From an uncultured SAR324 cluster bacterium (GTDB taxonomy: Bacteria; SAR324; NAC60-12), in the NCBI GenBank assembly GCA_902575715.1, contig CACGSI010000008.1:1-35877 (forward strand): a stretch of DNA of 35,877 nt. The letters are read 5' to 3'. Positions 8,423 through 16,590 of this stretch are shown here, in pieces (position 1 is the stretch's first letter; each line of letters opens with the position of its first letter). The position numbers and the translations under genes were made by a program. The notes beneath the pieces were generated by a model that searched no databases, was not told where the DNA came from, and was given only the letters and a program-made list of their open reading frames with translations.

Positions 8423-9883
8423 TTATTTTAAAATTGTTTGCCCTAGAACAAAATTATCCTTAATCTTGCTTATTTTTACGGGAAGTATTTTATTTCTAAA
8501 ATTGGAGTTTTTCTCTTCCTCAAGCTTAACCTTTATAAAGTTGTCTGTATAACCTTTATTTATTAAATCTTCTCCACACGACTCAAAAAGGACATCTTTT
8601 GTTTTTCCTAAAAATCTTTTGTAGAAATCATTTCTTTTTTTTGTGCTTAGGTCATGTAAAATTTTACTTCTTATTTTTTTAGTATCTGATTTAATCTTAT
8701 CTTTTATTTTATAAGCAGCAGTTTTCTTCCTATTGGAAAAAGGGAACACATGAAAATACGTTAAAGGAAGTATTTTCAATAAATTCAATGTTTTCCCAAA
8801 TTCAGTTTCGTCTTCTTCAGGGAATCCTACCATTACATCAGTTCCAAGGCATATATCTGGAACGGCATCATAAGCCTTCCATATTTCTTCAGAAAATTCA
8901 CTACTTGAATAACGACGATTCATTTTTTTTAGAATATTATCTGATCCTGATTGCAGAGGTAGATGGAAATAGGGAACCAATTTATGTTGAGGGTCTCTCA
9001 TGTATTCAAAGAGAATTTTTTGTACTGTTGTGGGTTCAATTGAACTAATTCTAATGCGATCAAGTCCTTCAATAGAATTGAGAGAATCAACAACATTTAC
9101 AAAATTAAAATTATCATTTTTATATGTTCCAATGTTTACCCCTGTAATTACTATTTCACGTGCACCTTCTTTAACAAGAAAATGGGCTTCTTTTAGCAAA
9201 TTAGAATATTCTCTGTAACGAGATCGGCCTCTTGCAAAAGGGATTACACAAAAAGAGCACATAAAATCACATCCATCTTGAATTTTCAAGAGTGCACGAG
9301 TTCTAGTTGTTTTTTTTGAAAGGGGAATGTATTTTATGGAATTATTTTGCTTTAAACTTTTTTTATTAATTTCTTCTTGAATTAAATTTTTAGGAACTAT
9401 TGGTGTAATAAAAGAATTTTTTCGAATCTTATCGTTTATGATAATAGTTTTTTTTTCAGAATCAAGCATTTCTAAATAATCAAAGACCTCCATTTTTCGT
9501 TCGTTACCTATTATTAGCCTAACTCCTCTGAGTTTAGAAATTTCTTCATGTGCTAATTGTGCATAGCAACCTATAACAACAATCACTGCTTCTGGGTTCA
9601 ATCTATTCATACTTCGAATAGCCTGCCGATTTTTTGAATCTCCTTGATTAGTAACTGTACATGTATTGATTATACAAACATCTGTAGGCTCAGAGGAATG
9701 AACAACTTTATAACCTTTCAACTTGAAAATTCTTGTTAAAATATCTGTTTCTGACTGATTCAATCTGCAACCCAAAGTTAGAAAAGAAACACTATTTTTT
9801 GGAACAGGCGATTCTTCATTTTGTCTTTCCCAGGAATTTTTCTCAACATCACAAGATATCTCACTTTTAGTTAAATCATACAT
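8423..9883 (-). CDS. mtaB: tRNA (t6A37) methylthiotransferase MtaB
   Basis: A radical-SAM methylthiotransferase that converts t6A37 to ms2t6A37 in tRNAs decoding ANN codons. The N-terminal UPF0004 domain has the three Cys ligands of the second Fe-S cluster (Cys39 in TLGCRLNQSETD, Cys75 in NTCTVT, Cys106 in IGCYAQ). The radical-SAM core has Cys205-x3-Cys209-x2-Cys212 followed by PFARGRSR. A C-terminal TRAM-like region covers roughly 425-486. The TLGCRLNQ pattern favours MtaB over MiaB or RimO. At 486 residues it is longer than many homologues, mainly through about 30 extra N-terminal residues; I see no better start. It opens the - strand unit and faces a 450-bp divergent spacer. Confidence 0.9.
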   Translation of the reverse strand: MYDLTKSEISCDVEKNSWERQNEESPVPKNSVSFLTLGCRLNQSETDILTRIFKLKGYKVVHSSEPTDVCIINTCTVTNQGDSKNRQAIRSMNRLNPEAVIVVIGCYAQLAHEEISKLRGVRLIIGNERKMEVFDYLEMLDSEKKTIIINDKIRKNSFITPIVPKNLIQEEINKKSLKQNNSIKYIPLSKKTTRTRALLKIQDGCDFMCSFCVIPFARGRSRYREYSNLLKEAHFLVKEGAREIVITGVNIGTYKNDNFNFVNVVDSLNSIEGLDRIRISSIEPTTVQKILFEYMRDPQHKLVPYFHLPLQSGSDNILKKMNRRYSSSEFSEEIWKAYDAVPDICLGTDVMVGFPEEDETEFGKTLNLLKILPLTYFHVFPFSNRKKTAAYKIKDKIKSDTKKIRSKILHDLSTKKRNDFYKRFLGKTKDVLFESCGEDLINKGYTDNFIKVKLEEEKNSNFRNKILPVKISKIKDNFVLGQTILK

Positions 9884-9972
9884 GAAACAAATTTTTTTAT
9901 ACGGCGAGTTAGCTATATTTTTTGATACTATATTTTAAGTAGTTAATTGGTTAAATTATTTAATCTAAGATC

Positions 9973-10142
9973 TGACAGTTATTCACACATTTTTTGGTTC
10001 TTTAAAATAAATAAACATATTTCAAATTGATGTTAATATCTATTCGGAATTCAAACTTGACAGTCTGCCAGCCAGAATGTATTTTTATTTATGAACATTA
10101 AGTATCTGTTTCTTATGATAATATTGACTGATATAACTGTCA
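9973..10142. repeat. Three TGACAGT motifs, possible operator set
   Basis: TGACAGT occurs at 9973-9979 (+), 10058-10064 (+) and, inverted, at 10136-10142. The first and third extend to a 10-bp inverted match (TGACAGTTAT against ATAACTGTCA). The middle copy overlaps the -35 box of the promoter. Chance is possible for a heptamer, but three copies in 170 bases of A+T-rich spacer make a regulator-binding site plausible. Confidence 0.35.
10057..10085 (+). promoter_or_regulatory. sigma70-like promoter
   Basis: A perfect TTGACA -35 box at 10057-10062, a 17-base spacer and TATTTT at 10080-10085. This is the best promoter match I found in the window. It points towards the pterin dehydratase gene, about 250 bases downstream, or towards a short transcript ending at the hairpin and T-run near 10124-10154. 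Confidence 0.55.
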
Positions 10143-10333
10143 AAGATTTTTTTTGGAATAAACAAAACAATTATTTTTAATATAAATAAAGTTATGTTAT
10201 GTTTGAAAATTTTAAACTTTTTAAATATTTTTTCATTAGTAAATTACTTTTTATAATTTTTAAATTAAAAAAATAATTAGAATATTATTTTAAGTCTTGG
10301 GTATTTGTTATTTGAATTAAAAAGGAGATTTTA

Positions 10334-10663
10334 ATGGATAATTTGGCTGATGGTATCTGTATTCCATGCAGTGGAGGTGTACCTCCTTTAAAAGGCGAGG
10401 AACTTTTATCATTTAAAGAAAAACTAGGAAATGATTGGCAAATAATTGACGAGCATCACTTAGAAAAAGACTATATTTTTGATAATTTTAGGAATGCTTT
10501 AGATTTTACTATTAAAGTTGGAGAATTAGCAGAAAATCAAAATCACCATCCTGATATTTACTTAGCATGGGGTAAAGTTAAATTGACAATCTGGACACAC
10601 AAAATTGAAGGTTTGACTGAAAGTGATTTTATTTTTGCAGCAAAAGCAGATAAAGAACTTTGA
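10334..10663 (+). CDS. phhB: Pterin-4a-carbinolamine dehydratase
   Basis: Dehydrates 4a-hydroxytetrahydropterin to quinonoid dihydropterin, recycling the pterin cofactor of aromatic amino acid hydroxylases; some homologues act elsewhere in pterin metabolism. The 109-residue length is typical. The catalytic signature NHHPDIYLAWGKVKLTIWTH (about 71-90) contains the paired His and the later His, and GLTESDFIFAAKADKE is the usual C-terminal helix. The start is supported by AAGGAG seven bases upstream. No phenylalanine hydroxylase is in the window. Presence near other folate/pterin genes (folB, formate-THF ligase) may be coincidental. Confidence 0.9.
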   Translation: MDNLADGICIPCSGGVPPLKGEELLSFKEKLGNDWQIIDEHHLEKDYIFDNFRNALDFTIKVGELAENQNHHPDIYLAWGKVKLTIWTHKIEGLTESDFIFAAKADKEL

Positions 10664-10758
10664 AAGCTATTTAGAAAAAAATATTTTAAAAATTAATTTA
10701 AATTTAAAAAATATTTTTCATTTTTTAATAATTTTGATTAAGAAAATATTTTATTTAA

Positions 10759-11394
10759 ATGTTACAACAAAATTTTACCGTTGATCTTAATGATTTAGAA
10801 GTCAAAACAATTTCTCATTATGAAGAAAATGCAGATGAATTTCATTTAGGTACTAAAGACCATGATGTAAGTCAAAATATTAATGCTTTTCTAGACGCTC
10901 TTCCAAAAGATAGGAGATTAAATATTCTTGAACTTGGTTGTGGACCAGGAAGGGATCTCTGTGTATTTAAATCAAAAGGGCACGAAGTTACAGGATTGGA
11001 TGGATGTAAAAAATTTTGCAAAATGGCTTCTGAGAAGAGCGGATGTAATGTTATAAATCAGCAATTTTTGAAGTTGGATCTCAAAGAAAATGATTACGAC
11101 GGTATCTTCGCGAACGCCTCTTTGTTTCACGTACCAAGAATAGAGTTGCCAAGAGTATTGAGAGAATTACATGAGACTTTAAGAAAAAATGGAATTTTAT
11201 TCTCTTCTAATCCAAGAGGAGACTATGAAGGTTGGAATGGCGAACGTTATGCAAACTATATGGAATTTGAAACTACTCAGAAATACCTAAATAATTCCGG
11301 ATTTAAAGTATTAGACCATTATTATCGTCCTCAAGATAAGCCAAGAAAAGAACAGCCTTGGCTCGCAATAGTAAGCCAAAGTCTAAAAGATTAA
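10759..11394 (+). CDS. Class I SAM-dependent methyltransferase
   Basis: A cytoplasmic Rossmann-fold methyltransferase of the Methyltransf_11/25 type. Motif I is LELGCGPGRDL at about 58-68, the acidic SAM ribose ligand is Asp81 in TGLDGCKKF, and the motif IV region reads YDGIFANASLFHVP at about 112-125. The C-terminal NPRGDYEGWNGERYANYMEFET followed by YYRPQ resembles small tellurite-resistance-like or small-molecule methyltransferases, but the substrate cannot be named. At 211 residues it is complete. It lies between phhB and a LysE exporter on the same strand, with about 95-base A+T-rich gaps on each side, so it may be transcribed on its own. Confidence 0.8.
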   Translation: MLQQNFTVDLNDLEVKTISHYEENADEFHLGTKDHDVSQNINAFLDALPKDRRLNILELGCGPGRDLCVFKSKGHEVTGLDGCKKFCKMASEKSGCNVINQQFLKLDLKENDYDGIFANASLFHVPRIELPRVLRELHETLRKNGILFSSNPRGDYEGWNGERYANYMEFETTQKYLNNSGFKVLDHYYRPQDKPRKEQPWLAIVSQSLKD

Positions 11395-11493
11395 TATTAT
11401 ACTCTTTTTCCAAATCAAAATATTATCTTAATTTGTTAGCTATACATTTTGGAATTTAAATATCCAATTGTTTAAAAATTAAAAAAATTTTGA

Positions 11494-12126
11494 GTGTATC
11501 AAGTGACTATAACCAACGAGCAATTAATTCTATATTTTGGAGCCATATTCATTCTATTTCTTACTCCAGGACCAGTTTGGGTCGCAATTATAGCAAGGAC
11601 CGTATCAGGTGGATTTAAACCGTCTATATTTCTAGTTTTTGGGGTGTCTTTAGGGGATATGTTGTGGCCAATTTTAGTATATTTTGGTGTAGGATTTTTA
11701 ATATCAATTTATTCAGATATTTTGATATTAATGAAATACTTAGCTTCATTAATACTTTGTTTTATGGGTATGAAAATAATTCTCTCTAGTAGTAAAATAA
11801 TGAGAGAAAATGATCAGTTAAAAAGGATAGGGTTTTTATCCGGCTTCACTGCAGGGTTTTTTGCTGTTATAGCTAATCCTAAAGCTTCTTTATTTTATCT
11901 TTCATTTTTACCAAGTGTTTTTGATTTTAATCAAATAGGTGTTTTTGATATATTATTAATTTCCTCAATTTCATTTTCTGTTCCTATGCTTGGAAATATA
12001 CTTATAATTTTATTACTTTCTAAATTAAAAGTTTTTTTGACGACTGAAAAATATTTAAATATTATAAATAATATTTCTGGATTATCATTAATTGGAGTTG
12101 GTATTGTGGTGGGATTCAAATCATAG
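11494..12126 (+). CDS. LysE/RhtB-family amino acid exporter
   Basis: A 210-residue inner membrane exporter of the LysE/RhtB family, with about six hydrophobic segments. The family signature FLTPGPVWVAIIARTVSGG at about 22-40 follows the first helix, and NPKASLFYLSFLPSVF at about 129-144 is the usual second conserved loop. The start is GTG; a second in-frame GTG three codons later could be used instead, and no Shine-Dalgarno decides it. Homologues export amino acids or derivatives such as homoserine or threonine; the substrate here is not readable. It converges on the dimethylglycine dehydrogenase gene with a 60-base spacer. Confidence 0.85.
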   Translation: MYQVTITNEQLILYFGAIFILFLTPGPVWVAIIARTVSGGFKPSIFLVFGVSLGDMLWPILVYFGVGFLISIYSDILILMKYLASLILCFMGMKIILSSSKIMRENDQLKRIGFLSGFTAGFFAVIANPKASLFYLSFLPSVFDFNQIGVFDILLISSISFSVPMLGNILIILLLSKLKVFLTTEKYLNIINNISGLSLIGVGIVVGFKS

Positions 12127-12186
12127 TATATATCCATTTTTTAATTTAAATAAGTAAAAAAGCATCGTCAAAATTGTGAAAATTAT

Positions 12187-14628
12187 TTAAGCTTTTAGCT
12201 TTAAATTTTCTGGGTCACAGGGAGATTCTGATATGATTTGGGCGGGTCTCTTATTGCCAAGAATTTCGATTTCCAATTCTGTGCCTATGTCACTATGTTC
12301 TGTTAGGATATAAGCCAGTGCTAAGCTTTTTTTAACGCTGTGTCCATAACAACCAGATGTTGCTCTACCGATCATAACATTATTATGAAAAATTGGCTCG
12401 CTACCCATTGCATCGGCATCATCAGCATCAATTTCTAATGTTACAAATTCCTGAGGAATGCCCACATCTTTTTGTTTTAATAATGCTTCTTTACCGATAA
12501 AATTTTCCTTTTTTAGATTCACGAAACGGTTTAAACCTGCTTCGAGAATAGAGTATTCCCTTGTTAAGTCAGCACCCCACATACGATAAGATTTTTCAAT
12601 GCGCATGGATTCCATTGCATATATCCCAAAATGCTTTAATTCAAACTCTTTGCCTGCTTCTACTATTGCATCGAATAATTCAACTTGTTGATCAATTGGA
12701 TGATGTAATTCCCAACCAAGTTCACCAACGAAATTAACACGTAATGCTAACATATTGATACCTGCAACTACAATTCGCTTTGATGTTAGCCATGGGAAAT
12801 TGTCATTTGAAAGATCAGTTTTAGTTAATTTTGAAAGTAAATCTCTTGATTTAGGCCCACAAACTACAAGTGTACCGTAATCTAGAGTAACATTTTTTAG
12901 ATAGACACTACCGTCTCTAGGTAAAGTTCTTAACAAAACATCATTATCGTGACGTTCAGCAGAACCTGAGCTAACTACAAAAAATTTATTATTTTCTTCA
13001 CTGGTGATTGTAAATTCCGATTCAACTCCTCCAGTTAAAGTTAATGCATGCCCTAAAACTATACCTCCCTGTTTTTTTGGTAAACGATTGGCTATTATAT
13101 TATTCAAATAGTTTTTTGCTCCTGGACCAGAGATTTCATGTTTTGTAAAGGAAGTTAAATCCAGTAGTCCTACATTTTCGCGAACACTTCTTACTTCTTC
13201 TCCAACAGTTTCGAACCAATTTGTTCTACGAGTATGAAAACTATATTCATTGAGGGGTTTCATACCGTCTGGAGCAAACCAATTTGGACGTTCCCATCCA
13301 TATCTCTGACCAAAGGCTGCATTTAGAGATTTTTGTCGATCATAAATTGGGCTCGTCTTGCTAGGGCGAGCAGCAGGTCTTTCTTCGAAATCATAGTGAA
13401 TAATGAATACATGTTCATAACATTCTTCATTTTTAGCCTTTATGAAATCACGAGTAGATTGAGATGCACTGAAACGTCTTGGATCAACACCCATCATATC
13501 TATACTTGGTGAGCCTTCAATAATCCATTCTGCTAAATGCTTACCAGACCCTCCAGCTGCAGTGATGCCAAAGCTATGACCTTCAGAAAGCCAAAAATTT
13601 CGTAATCCCCAAGCTGGACCAACTATTGGATTCCCATCCGGGGTATATGCTATTGGACCGTTAATATGATCTTTAATACCTGCAGTTTCAAAAATTGGTA
13701 CACGAATGCCAGCAGCAATAATATGTGGTTCTAAGCGTTCAAGATCTGGTGGCAACAACTCTTGCCCAAATCCTTCTGGAACCCCATCTAATGCCCAGCA
13801 AGGGGCTCCTTTTTCGTAAGGTCCAAGAATTAAACCATCAGCCTCTTGTCTCATGTAATATGACGCATCACTTTCGCGAAGAACTGCCATTTCAGGATTT
13901 CCTGATTTATTATATTCAACTAGTTCTTTAATTGGTCCAGTTACAATGAATTGATGTTCAACAGGAACTACAGGTAATTCAAGGCCAACCATGCGACCTG
14001 TTTGACGCGCATAGTTCCCAGTGCATGAAACTACTACATCACAAGTAATATCTCCCTTCGTTGTTGAAATAATCCATTCGTCATTAGGTTTTTGAGCCAT
14101 TGCTGTTACTTCAACTTCGGAGTATGTTTCTGCTCCTCTTGAACGAGCACCCTTAAGCAAAGCCATTGTTACATCAACAGGAGCAACATGTCCATCGTCT
14201 GGATGATAAAGCGCACCTACTAGATCATCGACTTTTGCAAATGGCCATAGTTCTTTGATTTCCTGAGGTCCAATTATTTCAAATGGAACTCCTATTGTGG
14301 AAGCTGTACCACAGTAACGTTTATACTCATCCATCCGTTCTTGATTTCTGGCTAATCTCAAATTCCCAGTTTTATGAAAACTAACGACTTGTCCTGTTTC
14401 CTCTTCTAGACTTTGATACAAATCAACACTATATTTATGAATTTTACCAACACTATAACTCATATTAAATAGTGGAAGTAAGCCAGCTGCATGCCAAGTC
14501 GATCCAGATGTATATTCAAGTTTTTCTAAGAGTATGACATCACTCCATCCCATTTTTGCTAGGTGATATATCGTACTTGCTCCTACAACTCCTCCACCAA
14601 TTACCACAGCTCTATAATGTGATCTCAT
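12187..14628 (-). CDS. Dimethylglycine dehydrogenase-like FAD/THF enzyme
   Basis: Oxidatively demethylates N-methyl glycine derivatives, most likely dimethylglycine to sarcosine, passing the methylene group to THF and electrons to ETF. The N-terminal half is a DAO-type FAD domain with GGGVVGAS at about 11-18 and SGSTWHAAG, where His46 matches the His that carries covalent FAD in DMGDH and sarcosine dehydrogenase. The C-terminal half is a GcvT-type THF domain, starting near PLNEYSFHTRRTNWFETVG and including ELGWELHHP and YRMWGADLT. At 813 residues it is full length. It follows etfB and etfA on the same strand 31 bases after etfA, supporting ETF as electron acceptor. Sarcosine dehydrogenase is the main alternative name, but a separate sarcosine oxidase is encoded just upstream. 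Confidence 0.85.
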   Translation of the reverse strand: MRSHYRAVVIGGGVVGASTIYHLAKMGWSDVILLEKLEYTSGSTWHAAGLLPLFNMSYSVGKIHKYSVDLYQSLEEETGQVVSFHKTGNLRLARNQERMDEYKRYCGTASTIGVPFEIIGPQEIKELWPFAKVDDLVGALYHPDDGHVAPVDVTMALLKGARSRGAETYSEVEVTAMAQKPNDEWIISTTKGDITCDVVVSCTGNYARQTGRMVGLELPVVPVEHQFIVTGPIKELVEYNKSGNPEMAVLRESDASYYMRQEADGLILGPYEKGAPCWALDGVPEGFGQELLPPDLERLEPHIIAAGIRVPIFETAGIKDHINGPIAYTPDGNPIVGPAWGLRNFWLSEGHSFGITAAGGSGKHLAEWIIEGSPSIDMMGVDPRRFSASQSTRDFIKAKNEECYEHVFIIHYDFEERPAARPSKTSPIYDRQKSLNAAFGQRYGWERPNWFAPDGMKPLNEYSFHTRRTNWFETVGEEVRSVRENVGLLDLTSFTKHEISGPGAKNYLNNIIANRLPKKQGGIVLGHALTLTGGVESEFTITSEENNKFFVVSSGSAERHDNDVLLRTLPRDGSVYLKNVTLDYGTLVVCGPKSRDLLSKLTKTDLSNDNFPWLTSKRIVVAGINMLALRVNFVGELGWELHHPIDQQVELFDAIVEAGKEFELKHFGIYAMESMRIEKSYRMWGADLTREYSILEAGLNRFVNLKKENFIGKEALLKQKDVGIPQEFVTLEIDADDADAMGSEPIFHNNVMIGRATSGCYGHSVKKSLALAYILTEHSDIGTELEIEILGNKRPAQIISESPCDPENLKLKA

Positions 14629-14659
14629 TTGAATTTATAAATTTAAATTTTAAAAAAAA

Positions 14660-15622
14660 TTATGATTTAATATTTTTAACTTCTTCACGAAAAATCGGAA
14701 TGGCCTTGAATAGGTCTCCCACAATTCCATAATCTGCAACCTTAAATATGGGAGCATCGGGATCTTTGTTAACGGCAACTATTATTTTTGAACCAGACAT
14801 TCCGGCTAAGTGTTGAATTGCACCAGAAATGCCTATAGCAAAATAAAAGTCAGGATTAACTTGTGTTCCCGTTTGGCCAACTTGATGTTTGTGAGGAAGC
14901 CAACCAGCATCGCATACAGCTCTGGAGGCACCAAAAGCAGCCCCTAAATCAGTAGCCATTGGTTTCAAGAATTCACATCCATCAGTTCCACCAACACCTC
15001 TACCAGCTGAAACTATAATACTTGCATCATTTAGTTCCACTTCATCACTTACTTCAATCTGAACTTCTTTAACTTTAATACTTGAATGTCCAGCAGGAAT
15101 TGGGAGATTAACTAATTTAGCATCTACTGGTTGGTTATTTTCTGCTTCAAAAAAACCACTGCGTACACTTAATATTCTCAATCCTTTTTTATTGAACCGA
15201 CATTTTTGAATTACTTTTGTTGCCATACAAGGTCTATAGGCCGTAAGCTCTTCACCATCAATTTCTATTTTCGTGACATCACTTAAAGCACCTACCCCGT
15301 GTCTAGCGGCAATTCTAGGTGTTAAATCTCGTCCCATTTCAGAAGATGAAAGCCAAACTTGTGTAGCGGAGGATCTGTTTATCGCATCACAAATTAATGC
15401 CGTATATTGTTCAGTGTTAAATATTTCCAAGGATGAATCATCTCCTAAAAAAATATTTGATGCCCCATATCCTGCTAGAATATTACAAACTGATGAAACA
15501 CCAGAACCGCACAAAACGGCATCAGTTTCGATTCCTTTTGACTTGGCAAATGATAGTAATTCAAGAGTACTTTTTTTTATTTCGCCATTTTTTACTTCGG
15601 ACACTATAAGAATTTTGGTCAT
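14660..15622 (-). CDS. etfA: Electron transfer flavoprotein alpha subunit
   Basis: FAD-binding large subunit of ETF, shuttling electrons from flavin dehydrogenases to the ETF:quinone oxidoreductase. The 320 residues have the N-terminal Rossmann-like domain and the C-terminal FAD domain with SAGRGVGG at about 205-212, GASRAVCDAGWLPHKHQVGQTG and the diagnostic SGAIQHLAGM at about 266-275, and the usual NKDPDAPIFKVADYGIVGD tail. Placed between etfB and the dimethylglycine dehydrogenase gene, it probably serves that enzyme in particular; whether the genome has a second ETF for fatty acid oxidation cannot be seen. Confidence 0.95.
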   Translation of the reverse strand: MTKILIVSEVKNGEIKKSTLELLSFAKSKGIETDAVLCGSGVSSVCNILAGYGASNIFLGDDSSLEIFNTEQYTALICDAINRSSATQVWLSSSEMGRDLTPRIAARHGVGALSDVTKIEIDGEELTAYRPCMATKVIQKCRFNKKGLRILSVRSGFFEAENNQPVDAKLVNLPIPAGHSSIKVKEVQIEVSDEVELNDASIIVSAGRGVGGTDGCEFLKPMATDLGAAFGASRAVCDAGWLPHKHQVGQTGTQVNPDFYFAIGISGAIQHLAGMSGSKIIVAVNKDPDAPIFKVADYGIVGDLFKAIPIFREEVKNIKS

Positions 15623-15665
15623 AATTTTTTATTTTATTTTAATTATTAATCTAATTTTGTCATAG

Positions 15666-16451
15666 TTATGCTAGAAGTTTTGCTTCACTTACTAACACTG
15701 CCATTGCCTCTTTGACTGTCTCAGTTTCATCTCCTTCAAAAATTTTACCTTCTTTCCTAGATTCAGGTTTGTCATATTTTAAAATTTCAGTCATAGAACC
15801 ATTTGAGCCAATCATTTCAGATGTAACACCTATTTCTTCAATGCTTAATTCTTCAAGTGGTTTTTTCTTTGCCATCATAATTCCACGCATAGAAGCTAAA
15901 CGTGGTTCATTAAGACTGTCATTGACAGTTATTAGGCCGGGTAGATTCATTTCTAAAACTTCAGTTGAGTGATCACCTTTTCGGTATAGTTTTATTTTTT
16001 GATCAGACACATCACTAAAACGAATTATATTTGTTACTTGAGGAAGATCTAAAAATTCTGCTAGCATAGGAGCTGTCAACCCTGCATCTGTATCTTGTGA
16101 CTGTCTACCAGTCATAATTAGATCAAATTTTTTACCTGAAATTACTTTGTGTAAAATTTTGGCATATGCAAAAGAATCTGTATTTTTTGCATCATTATAT
16201 TTTACATGAATGGCTTTATGTGCTCCCATTGCTAGTCCTTTTCTTAGTGATTCAGAAGCTTTATCTGGACCAACAGTCAACAATGTTACTTCACCGCCAA
16301 TTTCCTCTGTAATCTGAAGAGCAGCCTCTAAAGCTGTTTCGTCCCAGCTGCTAATTACATAGCTTAACCCTTCTTCTACAACTTCCCCGTCTTTGACCTT
16401 TATATTAAGGGCGACATCTGGAACCTGTTTTACTAAAACTATTATTTCCAC
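15666..16451 (-). CDS. etfB: Electron transfer flavoprotein beta subunit
   Basis: AMP-binding small subunit of ETF, partner of EtfA encoded 43 bases downstream. Over 261 residues it shows VLVKQVPD at about 5-12, LTVGPDKASESLRKGLAMGAH at about 58-78 and the IMTGRQSQDTDAGLTAPMLAE loop at about 111-131, all characteristic. The start is GTG, and a poly-A tract rather than a Shine-Dalgarno precedes it. A terminator-like hairpin with a T-run lies about 35-65 bases upstream, so expression may be partly separated from the sarcosine oxidase genes. Confidence 0.95.
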   Translation of the reverse strand: MEIIVLVKQVPDVALNIKVKDGEVVEEGLSYVISSWDETALEAALQITEEIGGEVTLLTVGPDKASESLRKGLAMGAHKAIHVKYNDAKNTDSFAYAKILHKVISGKKFDLIMTGRQSQDTDAGLTAPMLAEFLDLPQVTNIIRFSDVSDQKIKLYRKGDHSTEVLEMNLPGLITVNDSLNEPRLASMRGIMMAKKKPLEELSIEEIGVTSEMIGSNGSMTEILKYDKPESRKEGKIFEGDETETVKEAMAVLVSEAKLLA

Positions 16452-16479
16452 TTTTTTTTTTTAAATAAGGTTACAAGTT

Positions 16480-16515
16480 AAAAAATTATTCGGATTTTTG
16501 GATAAAAGCGAATAA
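16480..16515 (-). terminator. Terminator-like hairpin between soxB and etfB
   Basis: On the - strand an interrupted stem (TTATTCG with CGAATAA, plus an inner TTTT/AAAA pairing) is directly followed by six T. It sits in the 139-base gap after soxB. It could end or attenuate the sarcosine oxidase transcript before etfB-etfA-DMGDH. I found no strong promoter in the ~35 bases left before etfB, so partial read-through is likely. Confidence 0.5.
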
Positions 16516-16590
16516 ATGTGAATTTTCCTCATACTTTAAAAATTAATAATTAATTTTCGAGCTAATATAAAAATTTAAAGACTATAAAAA

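Larger units (their letters stand above)
9884..10333. other. 450-bp divergent intergenic region
   Basis: This spacer separates mtaB (-) from the pterin dehydratase gene (+). It contains a good sigma70-like promoter at 10057-10085, three copies of TGACAGT, a short possible open frame at 10091-10180, and a weak hairpin followed by eight T near 10124-10154. The last ~150 bases before 10334 are nearly pure A+T and I see no further structure there apart from the Shine-Dalgarno. Confidence 0.6.

Noticed and set aside
10664..10758. A/T-only hairpin between phhB and the methyltransferase gene
   Set aside because: AAAAATATTTT-type symmetry is expected by chance in nearly pure A+T spacer, and the stem would be very weak.
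11449..11467. TTGGA/TCCAA hairpin before the LysE gene
   Set aside because: Five pairs only, with an A/T palindrome in the loop and no T-run; not distinguishable from background.
15273..15665. 130-codon + strand open frame
   Set aside because: It is antisense to etfA, which has full family motifs; composition and position mark it as a shadow frame.
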